Notes: a model not told the origin generated them from the sequence alone. Positions 7,327 to 16,463 are shown, numbered from the stretch's first letter. The stretch is 62,289 nucleotides of DNA from Thalassolituus alkanivorans (GCF_020447205.1 NZ_JAJAEL010000002.1:1-62289), one strand, 5' to 3'. Numbers and translations: made by a program.

Positions 7327-7382
7327 ATTTCCCAGGGATTTATTCAGCGCGTGCGCGGCACGCCTGGCGACAAGGACTGATT

Positions 7383-8933
7383 ATGAACCGACCTCTCGAT
7401 CTGTACGATATTCAGGGCAATATCTGTAAAGGCTATGGCCGCTTTGGTTTTCCCAAGGCACGTTACTTTTTTCTCGAATTTCACGACTACGCCGGTGGCC
7501 GCAATTTTCTGCAGCAGTTAATTCCGCTGATTACCACCGCCGAACCCTGGAGTGAGAAAAAGCACCCGGATCAATCCGATAAGCCAGCAGCCACCACCAA
7601 TATTGCCTTTACCTATCACGGTCTGTGCGCACTGGGCTTACCACGCCGCTCCCTCGACGGTTTTCCGCAGGAATTTAAAATGGGTATGAAACCCCGTGCC
7701 GCCATTCTGGGTGACAACGGCCCAAGCAGCCCGCAGCACTGGGACCCGGTATGGCAGGGTGACACCGTACACGCCTGGGTTTCCATTAACGGTCAGACCC
7801 AGGAAGCGGTGGAACAACGCTTCTCTCAGATCGAAGATCTGATACAAAGCGTACAGGGCAGTGTCAGCATCCGCCCGGGCCATAAAGGCCCGAACGGCAG
7901 CCTGCTGCCTTATCAGGATGCCTCCGCCGTTTTTGAAAATGGTAAAGCCACGCCCAAAGAACACTTTGGTTTTGTCGATGGTATCGGCAATCCTTACTTT
8001 GAAGGCTGCGGCCATGACCCGGAGCGCCTGCCCGGACGCGGCAAGCTGAACCGTGATGGTAAGTGGGAACCACTGGCGACCGGTGAATTTATTCTTGGTC
8101 ATGTCGACGAAGCCAAAGAATACCCGCTGGCACCTGAGCCGCACCTGCTGGCACGCAACGGAACCTTTATGGTGTACCGCAAGCTGCATGAAAACGTAAA
8201 AACCTTTAACGACTATGTCGATAATATGGCGAAGGATTTTAACGGCAGCCGTGAATTATTAATGGCCAAATTTTCCGGTCGCTGGCCGGATAACGGCGCT
8301 CCGCTGGTACTGGCACCGGACGATAAAGCCAAGGCCGAACTGGACCAGAAAATGGCAGAGCTGCAGAAAAAAGCCGCCGAAGGTGATGCCTGTGCTATTG
8401 GCCAGTTAAAAGCACTGGAAGAGCAGTGGATCGACTTTACCTATAACGACGATAAGCACGGGGCAAAATGTCCGATTGGTGCTCATATCCGCCGCACCAA
8501 TACCCGTGGCTCGCTGGAAACCGAAAAAGGTGCCTTTGACCGTCCCGGTGCGCTGGTCGACCGCCGCCGTTTAATGCGCCGTGGTCTGCCTTATGGCGGC
8601 CATGACGAGCTGACCAATGACAGCAGCGAACAGGGCATTATCTTTATGTGCCTTGGCGCCAGCCTTGAGCGTCAGTTCGAGTTCGTGCAGCAGCAGTGGG
8701 TGAATTATTCCAACGATTTTCATCTTGGTAACGACCGCGATGTTTTAATCGGTGCCAACAACGGCAAGCTGACCGACAAGGCCATTCTGCAGGTGAATCC
8801 GAAAGACGGTAAAGCACCGTTTTTCTGCACCCACCTGCCACGTATGGTCGAAACCCGTGGCGGCGATTACTTCTTTATCCCGAGCATTACCGCGCTGGAT
8901 ATGATCGCGCAGGGGATTATTGATCCGACCTGA
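7383..8933 (+). CDS. DyP-type haem peroxidase family protein
   Basis: 516 residues from ATG 7383 (AGGAC upstream). The GXXDG signature is present at 196-200 (GFVDG) with Asp199 as distal catalytic residue, and the proximal haem ligand is expected at His368 in CPIGAHIRRTN. It opens DIQGNICKGYGR, typical of the longer DyP classes, and is longer than E. coli EfeB/YfeX (300-420) because of insertions around 300-350. No Tat or Sec signal is visible, so it is probably cytoplasmic. DyP enzymes oxidise dyes, phenolics or porphyrins with H2O2. Here it is the last gene of a cassette after two paralogous proteins and is closed by a terminator. Confidence 0.88.
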   Translation: MNRPLDLYDIQGNICKGYGRFGFPKARYFFLEFHDYAGGRNFLQQLIPLITTAEPWSEKKHPDQSDKPAATTNIAFTYHGLCALGLPRRSLDGFPQEFKMGMKPRAAILGDNGPSSPQHWDPVWQGDTVHAWVSINGQTQEAVEQRFSQIEDLIQSVQGSVSIRPGHKGPNGSLLPYQDASAVFENGKATPKEHFGFVDGIGNPYFEGCGHDPERLPGRGKLNRDGKWEPLATGEFILGHVDEAKEYPLAPEPHLLARNGTFMVYRKLHENVKTFNDYVDNMAKDFNGSRELLMAKFSGRWPDNGAPLVLAPDDKAKAELDQKMAELQKKAAEGDACAIGQLKALEEQWIDFTYNDDKHGAKCPIGAHIRRTNTRGSLETEKGAFDRPGALVDRRRLMRRGLPYGGHDELTNDSSEQGIIFMCLGASLERQFEFVQQQWVNYSNDFHLGNDRDVLIGANNGKLTDKAILQVNPKDGKAPFFCTHLPRMVETRGGDYFFIPSITALDMIAQGIIDPT

Positions 8934-8957
8934 TGTTTGCTTTTTTGCAGTCATAAA

Positions 8958-8980
8958 AATGCCGCTTTAACAGCGGCATT
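8958..8980 (+). terminator. Rho-independent terminator AATGCCGCT / AGCGGCATT
   Basis: A 9-bp perfect stem (8958-8966, 8972-8980) with a 5-nt loop and a run of seven T, 24 bases after the DyP stop. It also has an A run upstream, so it can serve the convergent minus-strand gene that ends at 9012. Confidence 0.9.
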
Positions 8981-9011
8981 TTTTTATTCCGGATGCTTAG
9001 GGCCTGTTTTT

Positions 9012-9275
9012 TTAACAGCAGTTCCGGCAACGGAATATCAGAATCCAGCGGTAAACCCTTAAACCCAGCGGTTGCCGGCATTTCGGACAACACAGGCGAC
9101 CAGCCATCGCTTCCACCGCCAGTGCGATTAAAAAGCCCACCGCCGCCCAGATCGCAGGCACAGGGATGTCAGGGTCAACAATCAGGCTGAGCAGCAAACA
9201 ACAGGCAAGCCAGATCAACTCGGCACTTACCAGCAGCCACTTCAGCTGCCGGTAACGGGCTCTGACCTCATCCAT
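9012..9275 (-). CDS. Small membrane protein with C-terminal zinc ribbon
   Basis: 87 residues from ATG 9275, chosen over 9293 because GGAG lies 8 bases before the inner ATG. There are two hydrophobic segments (WLLVSAELIWLACCLLLSLI and AIWAAVGFLIALAVEAMAG) and then CPKC (about 65-68) and CRNC near the end, a CxxC...CxxC zinc ribbon. The family is not recognised. It is convergent with the DyP cassette and lies 64 bases downstream of the DGPF gene on the same strand. Confidence 0.65.
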   Translation of the reverse strand: MDEVRARYRQLKWLLVSAELIWLACCLLLSLIVDPDIPVPAIWAAVGFLIALAVEAMAGRLCCPKCRQPLGLRVYRWILIFRCRNCC

Positions 9276-9339
9276 AATATGTTCTCCGATCACTACGGTG
9301 CTGATAACTCAACTGCTTACGCAGACGGAGTATCAGATA

Positions 9340-9723
9340 TTAATTAACCGCGTTATGGCCACTGTTTCCTTCTTCCTGTAATTCCCGCAGCGGCCGTATT
9401 TCCACACTGCCGTAACGGGCCGGCGGAATTTTCTGCGCCAGCTGAATGGCCTGATTCAGGTCATTGGCCTCCAGCAGATAATACCCTGCCAGCTGTTCTT
9501 TGGTTTCGGCAAAAGGGCCGTCGGTTACCAGCAGTTTATCGTCGCGCACACGGATGGTGGTGGCCGACGGCGACTGCTCCAGCGGCGCACCATCGAGGAA
9601 ATTCCCGCTCTGCTGCAGAGACCCTACGCAGGCGATGCACTCACGGTTAAGTGCATCCCATTCCTGTTGCGACATCTGGTTCATTGCTGATTCCTGGTAA
9701 TACACCAGAGCCAGATATTTCAT
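9340..9723 (-). CDS. DGPF/YCII-related protein
   Basis: 127 residues from ATG 9723, preceded by AGGAGAG; the frame is open further upstream, but that part is antisense-like and without a ribosome site. It starts MKYLALVYYQESAM and carries the DGPF motif in VTDGPFAETKEQLAGYYLLE, the mark of the YCII-related proteins that travel with ECF42 sigma factors. These small ferredoxin-like-fold proteins are of unknown biochemical role. It is the third gene of the minus-strand unit sigma factor - VOC/DGPF fusion - DGPF, 52 bases after the fusion gene. Confidence 0.85.
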   Translation of the reverse strand: MKYLALVYYQESAMNQMSQQEWDALNRECIACVGSLQQSGNFLDGAPLEQSPSATTIRVRDDKLLVTDGPFAETKEQLAGYYLLEANDLNQAIQLAQKIPPARYGSVEIRPLRELQEEGNSGHNAVN

Positions 9724-9775
9724 ATTCTCTCCTGTTCTTATTTCCGCTCTTATTGCGGTTTTTTTATTGCCACTG

Positions 9776-10642
9776 CTATTGCTGCGGTGCTTTAAAGCCG
9801 CTGTTAACCATCCACGGAATACCCCAGGCATCGACCAGCATACCAAAACCTTCCGCCCAGAACGTTTCGCCAAATGGCATATGCACGCTGCCGCCTTCGC
9901 TTAACGCATTAAATACCCTGATCGCCTGCTGCATATCATCAATCTGCAGTTGCTGATAAAACCCCTGCGGTTGCTGATACTGGCCCGGCATCGCATCAGA
10001 GCCCATCAGTGTGCCCTTACCGTACGTAAGACAGGCATGCATGATTTTATCGCGGTCAGCATCAGTGATAACGCCGGCACAGCCATGTTCATCGGCGTTA
10101 TTTTCTTCCGGCGGTAATGCTGCAAAGGTCTGCATCACATTAATTTCGCCGCCCAGCAGCTCAGCATAAAACTCAAAGGCTTCGCGGCAACGACCATCAA
10201 AGGTCAGATAGGTCGCGCAGCTCTGCGGCTGACGGGTGATTTTCTCAAACACTTTATGGGTGTCGGCAATACCACTGCCCGGCTCAAAATCCGACAGCTC
10301 ATATAACCGGCGCAGTTCCAGCTGAGCATTACCGCCGCCATCCAGTACCGGCCAGCGTTTCATCCACTCAATGGCTTCGGCTTTATCTTGCACCTCAATC
10401 ATGGTGAAACCCGCAACCAGCTCTTTGGTTTCGGTAAAGGGGCCATCGGTAACCAGCGCCTGACCGTTGCTGAAACTGATGCGGGCGCCCTCTTTACTGG
10501 GTTGCAGACCCGTCCCATCGATAAGCACACCGGCATTGGCCAGTTCATTATTAAAGGCTGCCATCTGCGCAATCAGCTCATTGCTCGGCATACAGCCCTG
10601 CTCGGTTTCGGCATCCGCCTTTCTGATCACCATAAAACGCAT
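9776..10642 (-). CDS. Fusion of DGPF/YCII domain with a PhnB-like VOC (glyoxalase fold) domain
   Basis: 288 residues from ATG 10642 (GGAGAAAG upstream). Residues 1-115 form a DGPF domain (MRFMVIRKADAETE, VTDGPFTETKELVAGFTMIE). After a linker, residues ~140-285 resemble the PhnB/3-demethylubiquinone methyltransferase-like VOC family (YLTFDGRCREAFEFYAELLGG, MPFGETFWAEGFGMLVDAWG). Both domain types are usual ECF42 partners but are mostly separate proteins. The gene sits directly behind a TGTCGA-N17-CGAT promoter and is thus the likely direct target of the neighbouring sigma factor. The substrate is unknown. Confidence 0.85.
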   Translation of the reverse strand: MRFMVIRKADAETEQGCMPSNELIAQMAAFNNELANAGVLIDGTGLQPSKEGARISFSNGQALVTDGPFTETKELVAGFTMIEVQDKAEAIEWMKRWPVLDGGGNAQLELRRLYELSDFEPGSGIADTHKVFEKITRQPQSCATYLTFDGRCREAFEFYAELLGGEINVMQTFAALPPEENNADEHGCAGVITDADRDKIMHACLTYGKGTLMGSDAMPGQYQQPQGFYQQLQIDDMQQAIRVFNALSEGGSVHMPFGETFWAEGFGMLVDAWGIPWMVNSGFKAPQQ

Positions 10643-10684
10643 AGTACTTTCTCCGTATAAGTTAACGCCTGTTGGCATTAACTA

Positions 10685-10711
10685 ATCGAATGGTGAAAGA
10701 CGAAATCGACA
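10685..10711 (-). promoter_or_regulatory. ECF42-type promoter TGTCGA-N17-CGAT
   Basis: Reading the minus strand, TGTCGA (10711-10706) is followed after exactly 17 bases by CGAT (10688-10685), 43 bases before the start of the VOC/DGPF gene. As I recall, ECF42 sigma factors recognise TGTCGA at -35 and a CGA/CGT-type -10, so both boxes and the spacing fit. It lies in the 86-base gap between the sigma gene and its presumed target. I see no such motif upstream of the sigma gene itself. Confidence 0.65.
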
Positions 10712-10728
10712 GACAGATGAAAATATTT

Positions 10729-11994
10729 TTAATTTTTTTTATCTGCCGCCTGACGGCACTCGTCGATACGCCGCTGCAGGAAACGCAGCTCACTGCCGGA
10801 ACTGGTCAGACTCAGTGCTTTTTCGTAGGCAGGCAGGGCTTCCGCCGGGCGCTGCAGACGCCTTAAGAAGTCGGCGCGGGCCGCATGCAGGAGGTGATAA
10901 TCGTCCAGCTGGCCATGGCTCAGCAGCTCATCCACCAGAGTCAGCGCCACCTCAGGACCGCCGCCTTCGGTCATCATCGACACCGCCACCGCATGGTTCA
11001 GCGCCACAACCGGACTGGGTTCCTGTGTATAAAGACGCTGGTACAGTGCGGCAATCTGGCGCCAGTCGGTTGCGGCAAAATCGCGGGCTTCAGCATGCAC
11101 GGCAGCAATGGCAGCCTGCAGGCTGTAACTGCCCACCGGCCCCAGCTGCAGCGCCCGAGTAATCCATTCCAGCCCTTCGCGGATCTGTGCGCGGTTCCAC
11201 AGATCACGGTTCTGGTCTTCCAGCAAAATCAGTTCACCCTGCTCATCTATACGCGCCGCCCGGCGGGCATCCTGCAACAGTAATAAGGCCAGCAGCCCCA
11301 TACTTTCGCTGTGCTCTTGCGGCAGCAGGGCGCAGAGTAAACGCGCCAGCCGGATCGCCTCAGAGCTTAAATCGTTGCGCAGTGTTTCATCGCCACTGGC
11401 CGCCGAATAGCCTTCGTTAAACAGCAGGTAAATCACCTTCAGAACACCGTTTAAGCGCTCCGGCAACTGGTTCTGGGCGGGGATTTCGTAGGGAATATTG
11501 GCGTCACGGATTTTATTTTTTGCGCGCACAATGCGCTGGGCGATGGCCGGCGCCTTGCTGACAAAGGCTCGGGCGATGGCTTCGGTAGTCAGGCCACAGA
11601 CTTCGCGCAGTGTTAATGCCAGCTGTGCTTCCTGTGCCAGTGCCGGATGGCAGCAGGTAAAGATAAGCCGCAGCTGGTCATCGTGAATACTCATCTCACG
11701 CTCAGGGTCAAAGTCGTAAAAGCCGCTTTCCAGATCGGTCAGTTGCGGCAACAGGTTGTCATTGAAATGGCTGCGGCGACGCAGCTGGTCGATGGCTTTA
11801 AAACGCCCGGCCGAGATCAGCCAGGCAGCGGGATTATGCGGAATGCCATCATGCGGCCATTGTTCCAGCGCGCTCAGATAGGCGTCCTGCAGGGCATCTT
11901 CTGCCAGATCAAAGTCTTTCAGCAGGCGCACCAGTGTGGCAAACACCTGACGCGCGACCTGCTGATATATCTGCTCAATCCCTGTCTGCATCAC
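10729..11994 (-). CDS. ECF42-like RNA polymerase sigma factor with C-terminal TPR-like extension
   Basis: 421 residues, about twice a minimal ECF factor. Sigma region 2 is seen in DLAEDALQDAYLSALEQWP and WLISAGRFKAIDQLRRRS, and region 4 in AQLALTLREVCGLTTEAIARAFV. From about residue 190 a helical extension follows (LARLLCALLP, VALNHAVAVSM, HAARADFLRRLQRPAEALPAYEKALSL) with TPR-like repeats, the architecture of the ECF42 group, which lacks a classical anti-sigma gene. Neighbouring DGPF genes complete the signature. The start is GTG at 11994 or ATG at 11991, with AGGA upstream. The signal it senses is unknown; the extension is thought to control activity. Confidence 0.88.
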   Translation of the reverse strand: MMQTGIEQIYQQVARQVFATLVRLLKDFDLAEDALQDAYLSALEQWPHDGIPHNPAAWLISAGRFKAIDQLRRRSHFNDNLLPQLTDLESGFYDFDPEREMSIHDDQLRLIFTCCHPALAQEAQLALTLREVCGLTTEAIARAFVSKAPAIAQRIVRAKNKIRDANIPYEIPAQNQLPERLNGVLKVIYLLFNEGYSAASGDETLRNDLSSEAIRLARLLCALLPQEHSESMGLLALLLLQDARRAARIDEQGELILLEDQNRDLWNRAQIREGLEWITRALQLGPVGSYSLQAAIAAVHAEARDFAATDWRQIAALYQRLYTQEPSPVVALNHAVAVSMMTEGGGPEVALTLVDELLSHGQLDDYHLLHAARADFLRRLQRPAEALPAYEKALSLTSSGSELRFLQRRIDECRQAADKKN

Positions 11995-12032
11995 GCATGC
12001 ATCCTGTCAGCGCCCTGTCACCATAGCCGGCG

Positions 12033-12251
12033 TCAGTCGCCCGCCAGCACCATGGCCTTAATTTTTACCGCTTTTTCAAAATGATCGAGGCAATGGGTTT
12101 TAATCCACCATTCGGCCGCTTCCATTAACAGCTCCGGATCATCGTTTTTATTGGCGAAAAACGCATAAAAGGATACGCCGACATTATCGCCCTTGGCGGC
12201 TATTTTCTTGTCGCAAACCTGCACGATCTTAGCGCGTAGACTGGCTCTCAC
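12033..12251 (-). CDS. Small conserved protein, probably DUF6500
   Basis: 72 residues from a GTG start with GGAG eight bases ahead. The sequence (KIVQVCDKKIAAKGDNVGVSFYAFFANKNDDPELLMEAAEWWI) looks like a compact soluble domain that I believe corresponds to DUF6500; this is from memory and unverified. It lacks a signal peptide or membrane segment. It ends 39 bases before the sigma gene on the same strand and starts 20 bases after the TetR gene, so one transcript could cover all of them. Confidence 0.65.
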   Translation of the reverse strand: MRASLRAKIVQVCDKKIAAKGDNVGVSFYAFFANKNDDPELLMEAAEWWIKTHCLDHFEKAVKIKAMVLAGD

Positions 12252-12270
12252 TGTATTTCTCCGCTGTGTT

Positions 12271-12867
12271 TCACTGTTTTATCGCCAGGGTCAGCGCGTA
12301 TTCGGCCAGTTCATCCAGCGTCATATCACCATCGGGTTTATACCAGTTGGTGGTCCAGCTCAGTGCGCCGGTTAAGAAGCGGCGCAGAATAAAAGGTTCA
12401 ATCGCCACCATGCCGGCAGCACGGGCTTCGGCCAGCGCATCCAGCCACAGCTGTTCATAAATATCGCGCAACTTCAGGATGTGCTGCTGGCTGTCGGGTT
12501 TGAGTGAACGCCATTCATACACCAGCACACTCATGGCTTCGCCGGTTTCACCGAGAATGGATTGCAGCTCGCAACGGATCAGTGCCAGCACTTTGCCGCG
12601 CGGGTCCTGCGCCTGCTTCAGCGCAATGCGCATCAGCGCGGTATTCAGCTGAATGGTCTCTTCCATTACCGCACGCAGAATATCTTCCTTACTGCGGTAA
12701 TGGTGAAACAGGCTGCCCGACTGTATGCCGATTTCAGCAGCCAGATCACGCACGGTGGTGCGTTCGTACCCCTGCTGTTTAAACAGGCGCGCGGCGGCAG
12801 CCAGCAGGCGGCCACGGGCACTGCCCGGGTCGGTAATAACCCCTTCGGCAATCAGTTGTTCTATCAC
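12271..12867 (-). CDS. atuR: TetR-family regulator of the atu-like operon (AtuR-type)
   Basis: 198 residues, GTG start with AAGGA upstream. The N-terminal HTH is typical of TetR (RLLAAAARLFKQQGYERTTVRDLAAEIGIQSGSLFHHYRSKEDIL), followed by an all-helical ligand domain. It is transcribed away from the atuA-like gene, and the 161-base gap between them holds a palindrome. By family, TetR repressors of acyl-CoA catabolism bind the operator until a CoA-ester or related inducer releases them. The name AtuR is given by position; specificity for a terpenoyl-CoA is inferred. Confidence 0.8.
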   Translation of the reverse strand: MIEQLIAEGVITDPGSARGRLLAAAARLFKQQGYERTTVRDLAAEIGIQSGSLFHHYRSKEDILRAVMEETIQLNTALMRIALKQAQDPRGKVLALIRCELQSILGETGEAMSVLVYEWRSLKPDSQQHILKLRDIYEQLWLDALAEARAAGMVAIEPFILRRFLTGALSWTTNWYKPDGDMTLDELAEYALTLAIKQ

Positions 12868-12960
12868 GGGTTTTCCTTATCTGAAGACGTCTGTATGACG
12901 CATGAGCCTATTAGGATGCGCCTATTGTAGGGGCAATCCCGGTCAGGCCGCAAAACTAAA

Positions 12961-12980
12961 AACCAAGCGCTTGCTTGGTT
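12961..12980. promoter_or_regulatory. Palindromic operator candidate between TetR gene and atu-like operon
   Basis: The 20-bp dyad has arms AACCAAG and CTTGGTT around CGCTTG, so the arms match perfectly over 7 bp. Its size, its AAGCGCTTG core and its position in the divergent gap (94 bases from the regulator start, 49 from the atuA-like start) fit a TetR-dimer operator controlling both directions. Confidence 0.6.
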
Positions 12981-13028
12981 GTTCGATGATTGATAGTCTT
13001 AGGCAAACGCTAACAACAGGATTTCACC

Positions 13029-14837
13029 ATGCAGGATACCGTCCGCATCGGCTGCGCCTCCGCCTTCTGGGGCGATACCGGCACCGCCGCCCACCAGCTG
13101 GTACAGCAGGGTCAGCTCGATTATCTGGTGTTCGATTATCTGGCCGAAGTCACCATGTCGATCATGGCCGGTGCACGCCTGAAAAATCCCGAAGCCGGTT
13201 TTGCCCCGGATTTCGTCCAGACGCTTAAGCCACTGCTGCCGGCCATCGCCTCCCAGGGCATTAAGGTGGTCAGTAACGCCGGTGGTATCAATGTTGAAGG
13301 CTGCGCCGCGGCGTTGCGCGCGTTAATCGCCGAAGCCGGGCTGAACCTCAGCGTCGGCACCGTACAGGGCGATAACCTCAGCGCCCGTCAGGCTGATTTT
13401 GCCGGCGTAAAAGATATGTTCAGCGACGAGCCGCTGCCCGGCCGCTGCCTGAGTGTTAATGCCTACCTCGGCGCTCCGGCCATCCGCGATGTTCTGGCGG
13501 CCGGTGCCGATATAGTCATCACCGGACGCGTGGTCGACAGCGCTGTGGTGCTGGGCCCGCTGATGCATGAATTTAACTGGAGCGAATCCGATTACGATCA
13601 GCTCGCGCAGGGTTCTCTGGCCGGCCATATCATCGAATGTGGTGCGCAGTGTACCGGCGGTAATTTCACCGACTGGCAGCTGGTTGAAAGCGGCTACGCC
13701 AATATGGGCTTCCCCATTGTTGAATGCTCTGCCGACGGCAGCTTTGTGGTCAGCAAACCAGCAAAAACCGGCGGCCTGATTTCGCCTTTTACCGTGGGCG
13801 AACAGCTGCTGTATGAAATCGGCGATCCGGCCTGTTATTTATTGCCCGATGTCTGCTGCGATTTTACTCAGGTAAATATCGTCCAGAGCGGCGAGCAGCA
13901 GGTCCGCGTCAGCGGCGCCCGCGGTTATGCACCACCGGCCGACTATAAAGTCAGCGCCACCTGGATGGACGGCTTCCGCTGCACCGCGACCTTTATGATC
14001 GGCGGGCGCGATGCCGTGGCAAAAGGCCAGCGCGTGGCCGAGGCCATTCTGCAACGCGTCAGCGTGCTGCATTCGGTACTGGGCATGGAGGCTTTTACTG
14101 CACAGGATATTGAAATTCTCGGCTCTGAAACCACCTATGGCGCCAATGCCCGCGCTGCAGACAACCGCGAAGTGATTGTTAAAATCGCCGTACGTCACGC
14201 CGATAAAAAAGCGCTGGAAGTGTTCGCCCGCGAAATTGCTCAGGCCGCCACTGCCATGGCACCGGGCTTAACCGGTATTGTCGGTGGCCGGCCAAAACCC
14301 AGCCCGAATATCCGCTTATTTTCTTTCCTCTGGCCGAAAGCCGATGTGCCGGTACAGATTCAGCTGGATGACAATAAAACAGCCGTGGCTATCGACTGCG
14401 CTGACCATGCTCCGCACTGGCCCTCAGCCAAAATTAATGCCACCGCTGAAACGCCCGACTCTGATATCAGTGTGCCGTTAATCAAACTGGCGGTAGCGCG
14501 CAGTGGCGATAAAGGTAATCACAGCAATATTGGTGTCATGGCGCGCGATGCGGATTACCTGCCATTTATTCAGGCCGCACTGGCGCCGGAAAATATCGGC
14601 CAGTGGTTCGCCCACGTGCTGGCCGATAACAGCGATGTTGAGCTGTTCGCCCTGCCCGGCTTAAACGCTTTTAATCTTTTATTGCGCAATTCCCTCGGCG
14701 GCGGTGGCATGGCCAGCCTGCGCATTGATCCGCAGGGTAAAGCCTTTGCTCAGCAGTTACTGGATTTACCGGTTGCGGTAACACCGGACATTGCTGCCCG
14801 GGCCGATGCTGAATATCAGCAGCTGCTGAATCGTTAA
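13029..14837 (+). CDS. atuA: AtuA-family protein (acyclic terpenoid utilisation, DUF1446)
   Basis: 602 residues from ATG 13029 with CAGGA upstream. The N-terminal ~450 residues are the DUF1446/AtuA domain ([27 protein letters not shown], conserved glycines), and the last ~110 form the small AtuA-like C-terminal domain ([20 protein letters not shown]). AtuA is required for citronellol/geraniol growth in Pseudomonas but its reaction is unknown. It is the diagnostic gene that separates a geranyl-CoA pathway from the related leucine (liu) pathway. First gene of a seven-gene operon; the carboxylase subunit follows after 9 bases. Confidence 0.88.
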   Translation: MQDTVRIGCASAFWGDTGTAAHQLVQQGQLDYLVFDYLAEVTMSIMAGARLKNPEAGFAPDFVQTLKPLLPAIASQGIKVVSNAGGINVEGCAAALRALIAEAGLNLSVGTVQGDNLSARQADFAGVKDMFSDEPLPGRCLSVNAYLGAPAIRDVLAAGADIVITGRVVDSAVVLGPLMHEFNWSESDYDQLAQGSLAGHIIECGAQCTGGNFTDWQLVESGYANMGFPIVECSADGSFVVSKPAKTGGLISPFTVGEQLLYEIGDPACYLLPDVCCDFTQVNIVQSGEQQVRVSGARGYAPPADYKVSATWMDGFRCTATFMIGGRDAVAKGQRVAEAILQRVSVLHSVLGMEAFTAQDIEILGSETTYGANARAADNREVIVKIAVRHADKKALEVFAREIAQAATAMAPGLTGIVGGRPKPSPNIRLFSFLWPKADVPVQIQLDDNKTAVAIDCADHAPHWPSAKINATAETPDSDISVPLIKLAVARSGDKGNHSNIGVMARDADYLPFIQAALAPENIGQWFAHVLADNSDVELFALPGLNAFNLLLRNSLGGGGMASLRIDPQGKAFAQQLLDLPVAVTPDIAARADAEYQQLLNR

Positions 14838-14846
14838 GGACACATC

Positions 14847-16463
14847 ATGACCATTCTCACCTCAGAACTCGACAGCAACAGCGAACAGTTCCGCAATAAC
14901 CAGCAGGCTATGCTGGCAGCGCTGGAAGAATTCCGTGCGGTCGAAGAAAAAGTGCGCGCCAAAGAACAGGAAGCGCAGGAAAAATTTCATAAACGCGGCA
15001 AATTACTGCCACGCGAACGTTTAAGTCTGCTGCTGGATGCCAGTTCCGAATTTATCGAACTGGGCTCACTGGTTGGCCATAAAATGCACGACGATAAAGA
15101 CGGCAGCGGTGCCGGTGGTGGCATTATTGCCGGTATCGGCCGGGTTGCCGGTATCCGTTGTTTAATCGTGCTGAATAACAGTGCGATTAAAGGCGGCACC
15201 ATTTCTCCCGGCGGTCTGGATAAAATCCTGCGTATTCAGGAAATTGCCCGCGAGAATAAACTGCCGGTAGTGACTCTGGCGGAAAGTGGCGGCGCCAACC
15301 TCAATTACGCCACCGATGTATTTATTCCCGGCGCCAAAGCCTTTGCCAATCAGGCGCGTATGAGTGCTGCCGGTATTCCGCAGGTAACGGTGGTGCATGG
15401 TAACGCTACCGCCGGTGGCGCCTATCAGCCCGGTTTATCCGATGTGGTGATTGCTGTACGCGGTAAAGCGAAAATGTTTCTCGCCGGGCCACCACTATTA
15501 AAAGCCGCCACCGGTGAAATTGCCACCGACGAAGAACTGGGTGGTGCTGAACTGCACGCCTGCGATGCCGGCACCGCCGAGTATCTGGCCGAAGACGATG
15601 CCGATGGTATCCGTATTGCGCGTGATGTGATGGCTGCCCTGCCGTGGAACGCCCAGCTGCCCTATCAGCCAGCCGCCGAATTTAACGAGCCGCTGTACAG
15701 CGCTGACGAATTACTCGGTGTGGTTCCGGCCGAAGCCAAACAACCTTACGACGTGCGCGAAATTATTGCGCGTATCGCCGATGGTTCAGAATTTCAGGAT
15801 TTTAAAAACGAATTTGACCAGCAAACCGTGTGTGGATTTTCCCGCATTGGTGGCTTCTCCTGCGGCATTATCGGCAATAACGGGCCGATAACTGCCAAAG
15901 GTGCAAACAAAGCGGCACAGTTTATTCAGCTGTGCGAGCAGAATAATATCGCCCTGCTGTTCCTGCATAACACCACCGGTTTTATGGTCGGTACTGAATC
16001 CGAGCGCAACGGCATTATTAAACACGGTTCAAAAATGCTGCAGGCCGTCGCCAACGCTACCGTACCTAAGCTGTCGATTGTGGTCGGCGGTTCTTATGGC
16101 GCCGGTAATTATGCGATGTGTGGCCGTGGCCTTGATCCGCGTTTTATTTTCGCCTGGCCAAACAGCAAAACCGCCGTTATGGGTGGTGCTCAGGCCGGTA
16201 AGGTATTACGCATTGTCACCGAAGAAAAACAACGCAAGATGGGTGTTGAGCCCGATGAAAAAATGCTCACGCAGTTAGAGCAGATGACCGCCGCCAAACT
16301 GGAAATGGGCTCAACCGCCCTGTTCGGTACTGCCCGTCTGTGGGATGACGGCCTGATTGACCCGCGTGACACCCGCACTCTGCTGATGCATCTGTTAAGC
16401 ATCTGCCACGAAGCGCAGCAGCGGCCGTTACGACCTAACACCTTTGGCATCGCCCGTTTTTAA
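14847..16463 (+). CDS. atuC: Acyl-CoA carboxylase carboxyltransferase subunit (geranyl-CoA carboxylase beta, AtuC-like)
   Basis: 538 residues. The two halves of the biotin-dependent carboxyltransferase fold are evident: oxyanion-hole glycine motifs in the N half (SAAGIPQVTVVHGNATAGGAY) and in the C half (VVGGSYGAGNYAMCGRG), with the acyl-CoA pocket around GFMVG. Length equals methylcrotonyl/geranyl-CoA carboxylase beta subunits (about 535). The family transfers CO2 from carboxybiotin to the gamma carbon of an enoyl-CoA. The assignment to geranyl-CoA over methylcrotonyl-CoA rests on the adjacent atuA. The partner alpha subunit is encoded at 18463. Confidence 0.85.
   Translation: MTILTSELDSNSEQFRNNQQAMLAALEEFRAVEEKVRAKEQEAQEKFHKRGKLLPRERLSLLLDASSEFIELGSLVGHKMHDDKDGSGAGGGIIAGIGRVAGIRCLIVLNNSAIKGGTISPGGLDKILRIQEIARENKLPVVTLAESGGANLNYATDVFIPGAKAFANQARMSAAGIPQVTVVHGNATAGGAYQPGLSDVVIAVRGKAKMFLAGPPLLKAATGEIATDEELGGAELHACDAGTAEYLAEDDADGIRIARDVMAALPWNAQLPYQPAAEFNEPLYSADELLGVVPAEAKQPYDVREIIARIADGSEFQDFKNEFDQQTVCGFSRIGGFSCGIIGNNGPITAKGANKAAQFIQLCEQNNIALLFLHNTTGFMVGTESERNGIIKHGSKMLQAVANATVPKLSIVVGGSYGAGNYAMCGRGLDPRFIFAWPNSKTAVMGGAQAGKVLRIVTEEKQRKMGVEPDEKMLTQLEQMTAAKLEMGSTALFGTARLWDDGLIDPRDTRTLLMHLLSICHEAQQRPLRPNTFGIARF

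Noticed and set aside
7638-8189. 183-residue ORF antisense to the DyP gene
   Set aside because: Shadow frame of a gene with intact catalytic motifs.
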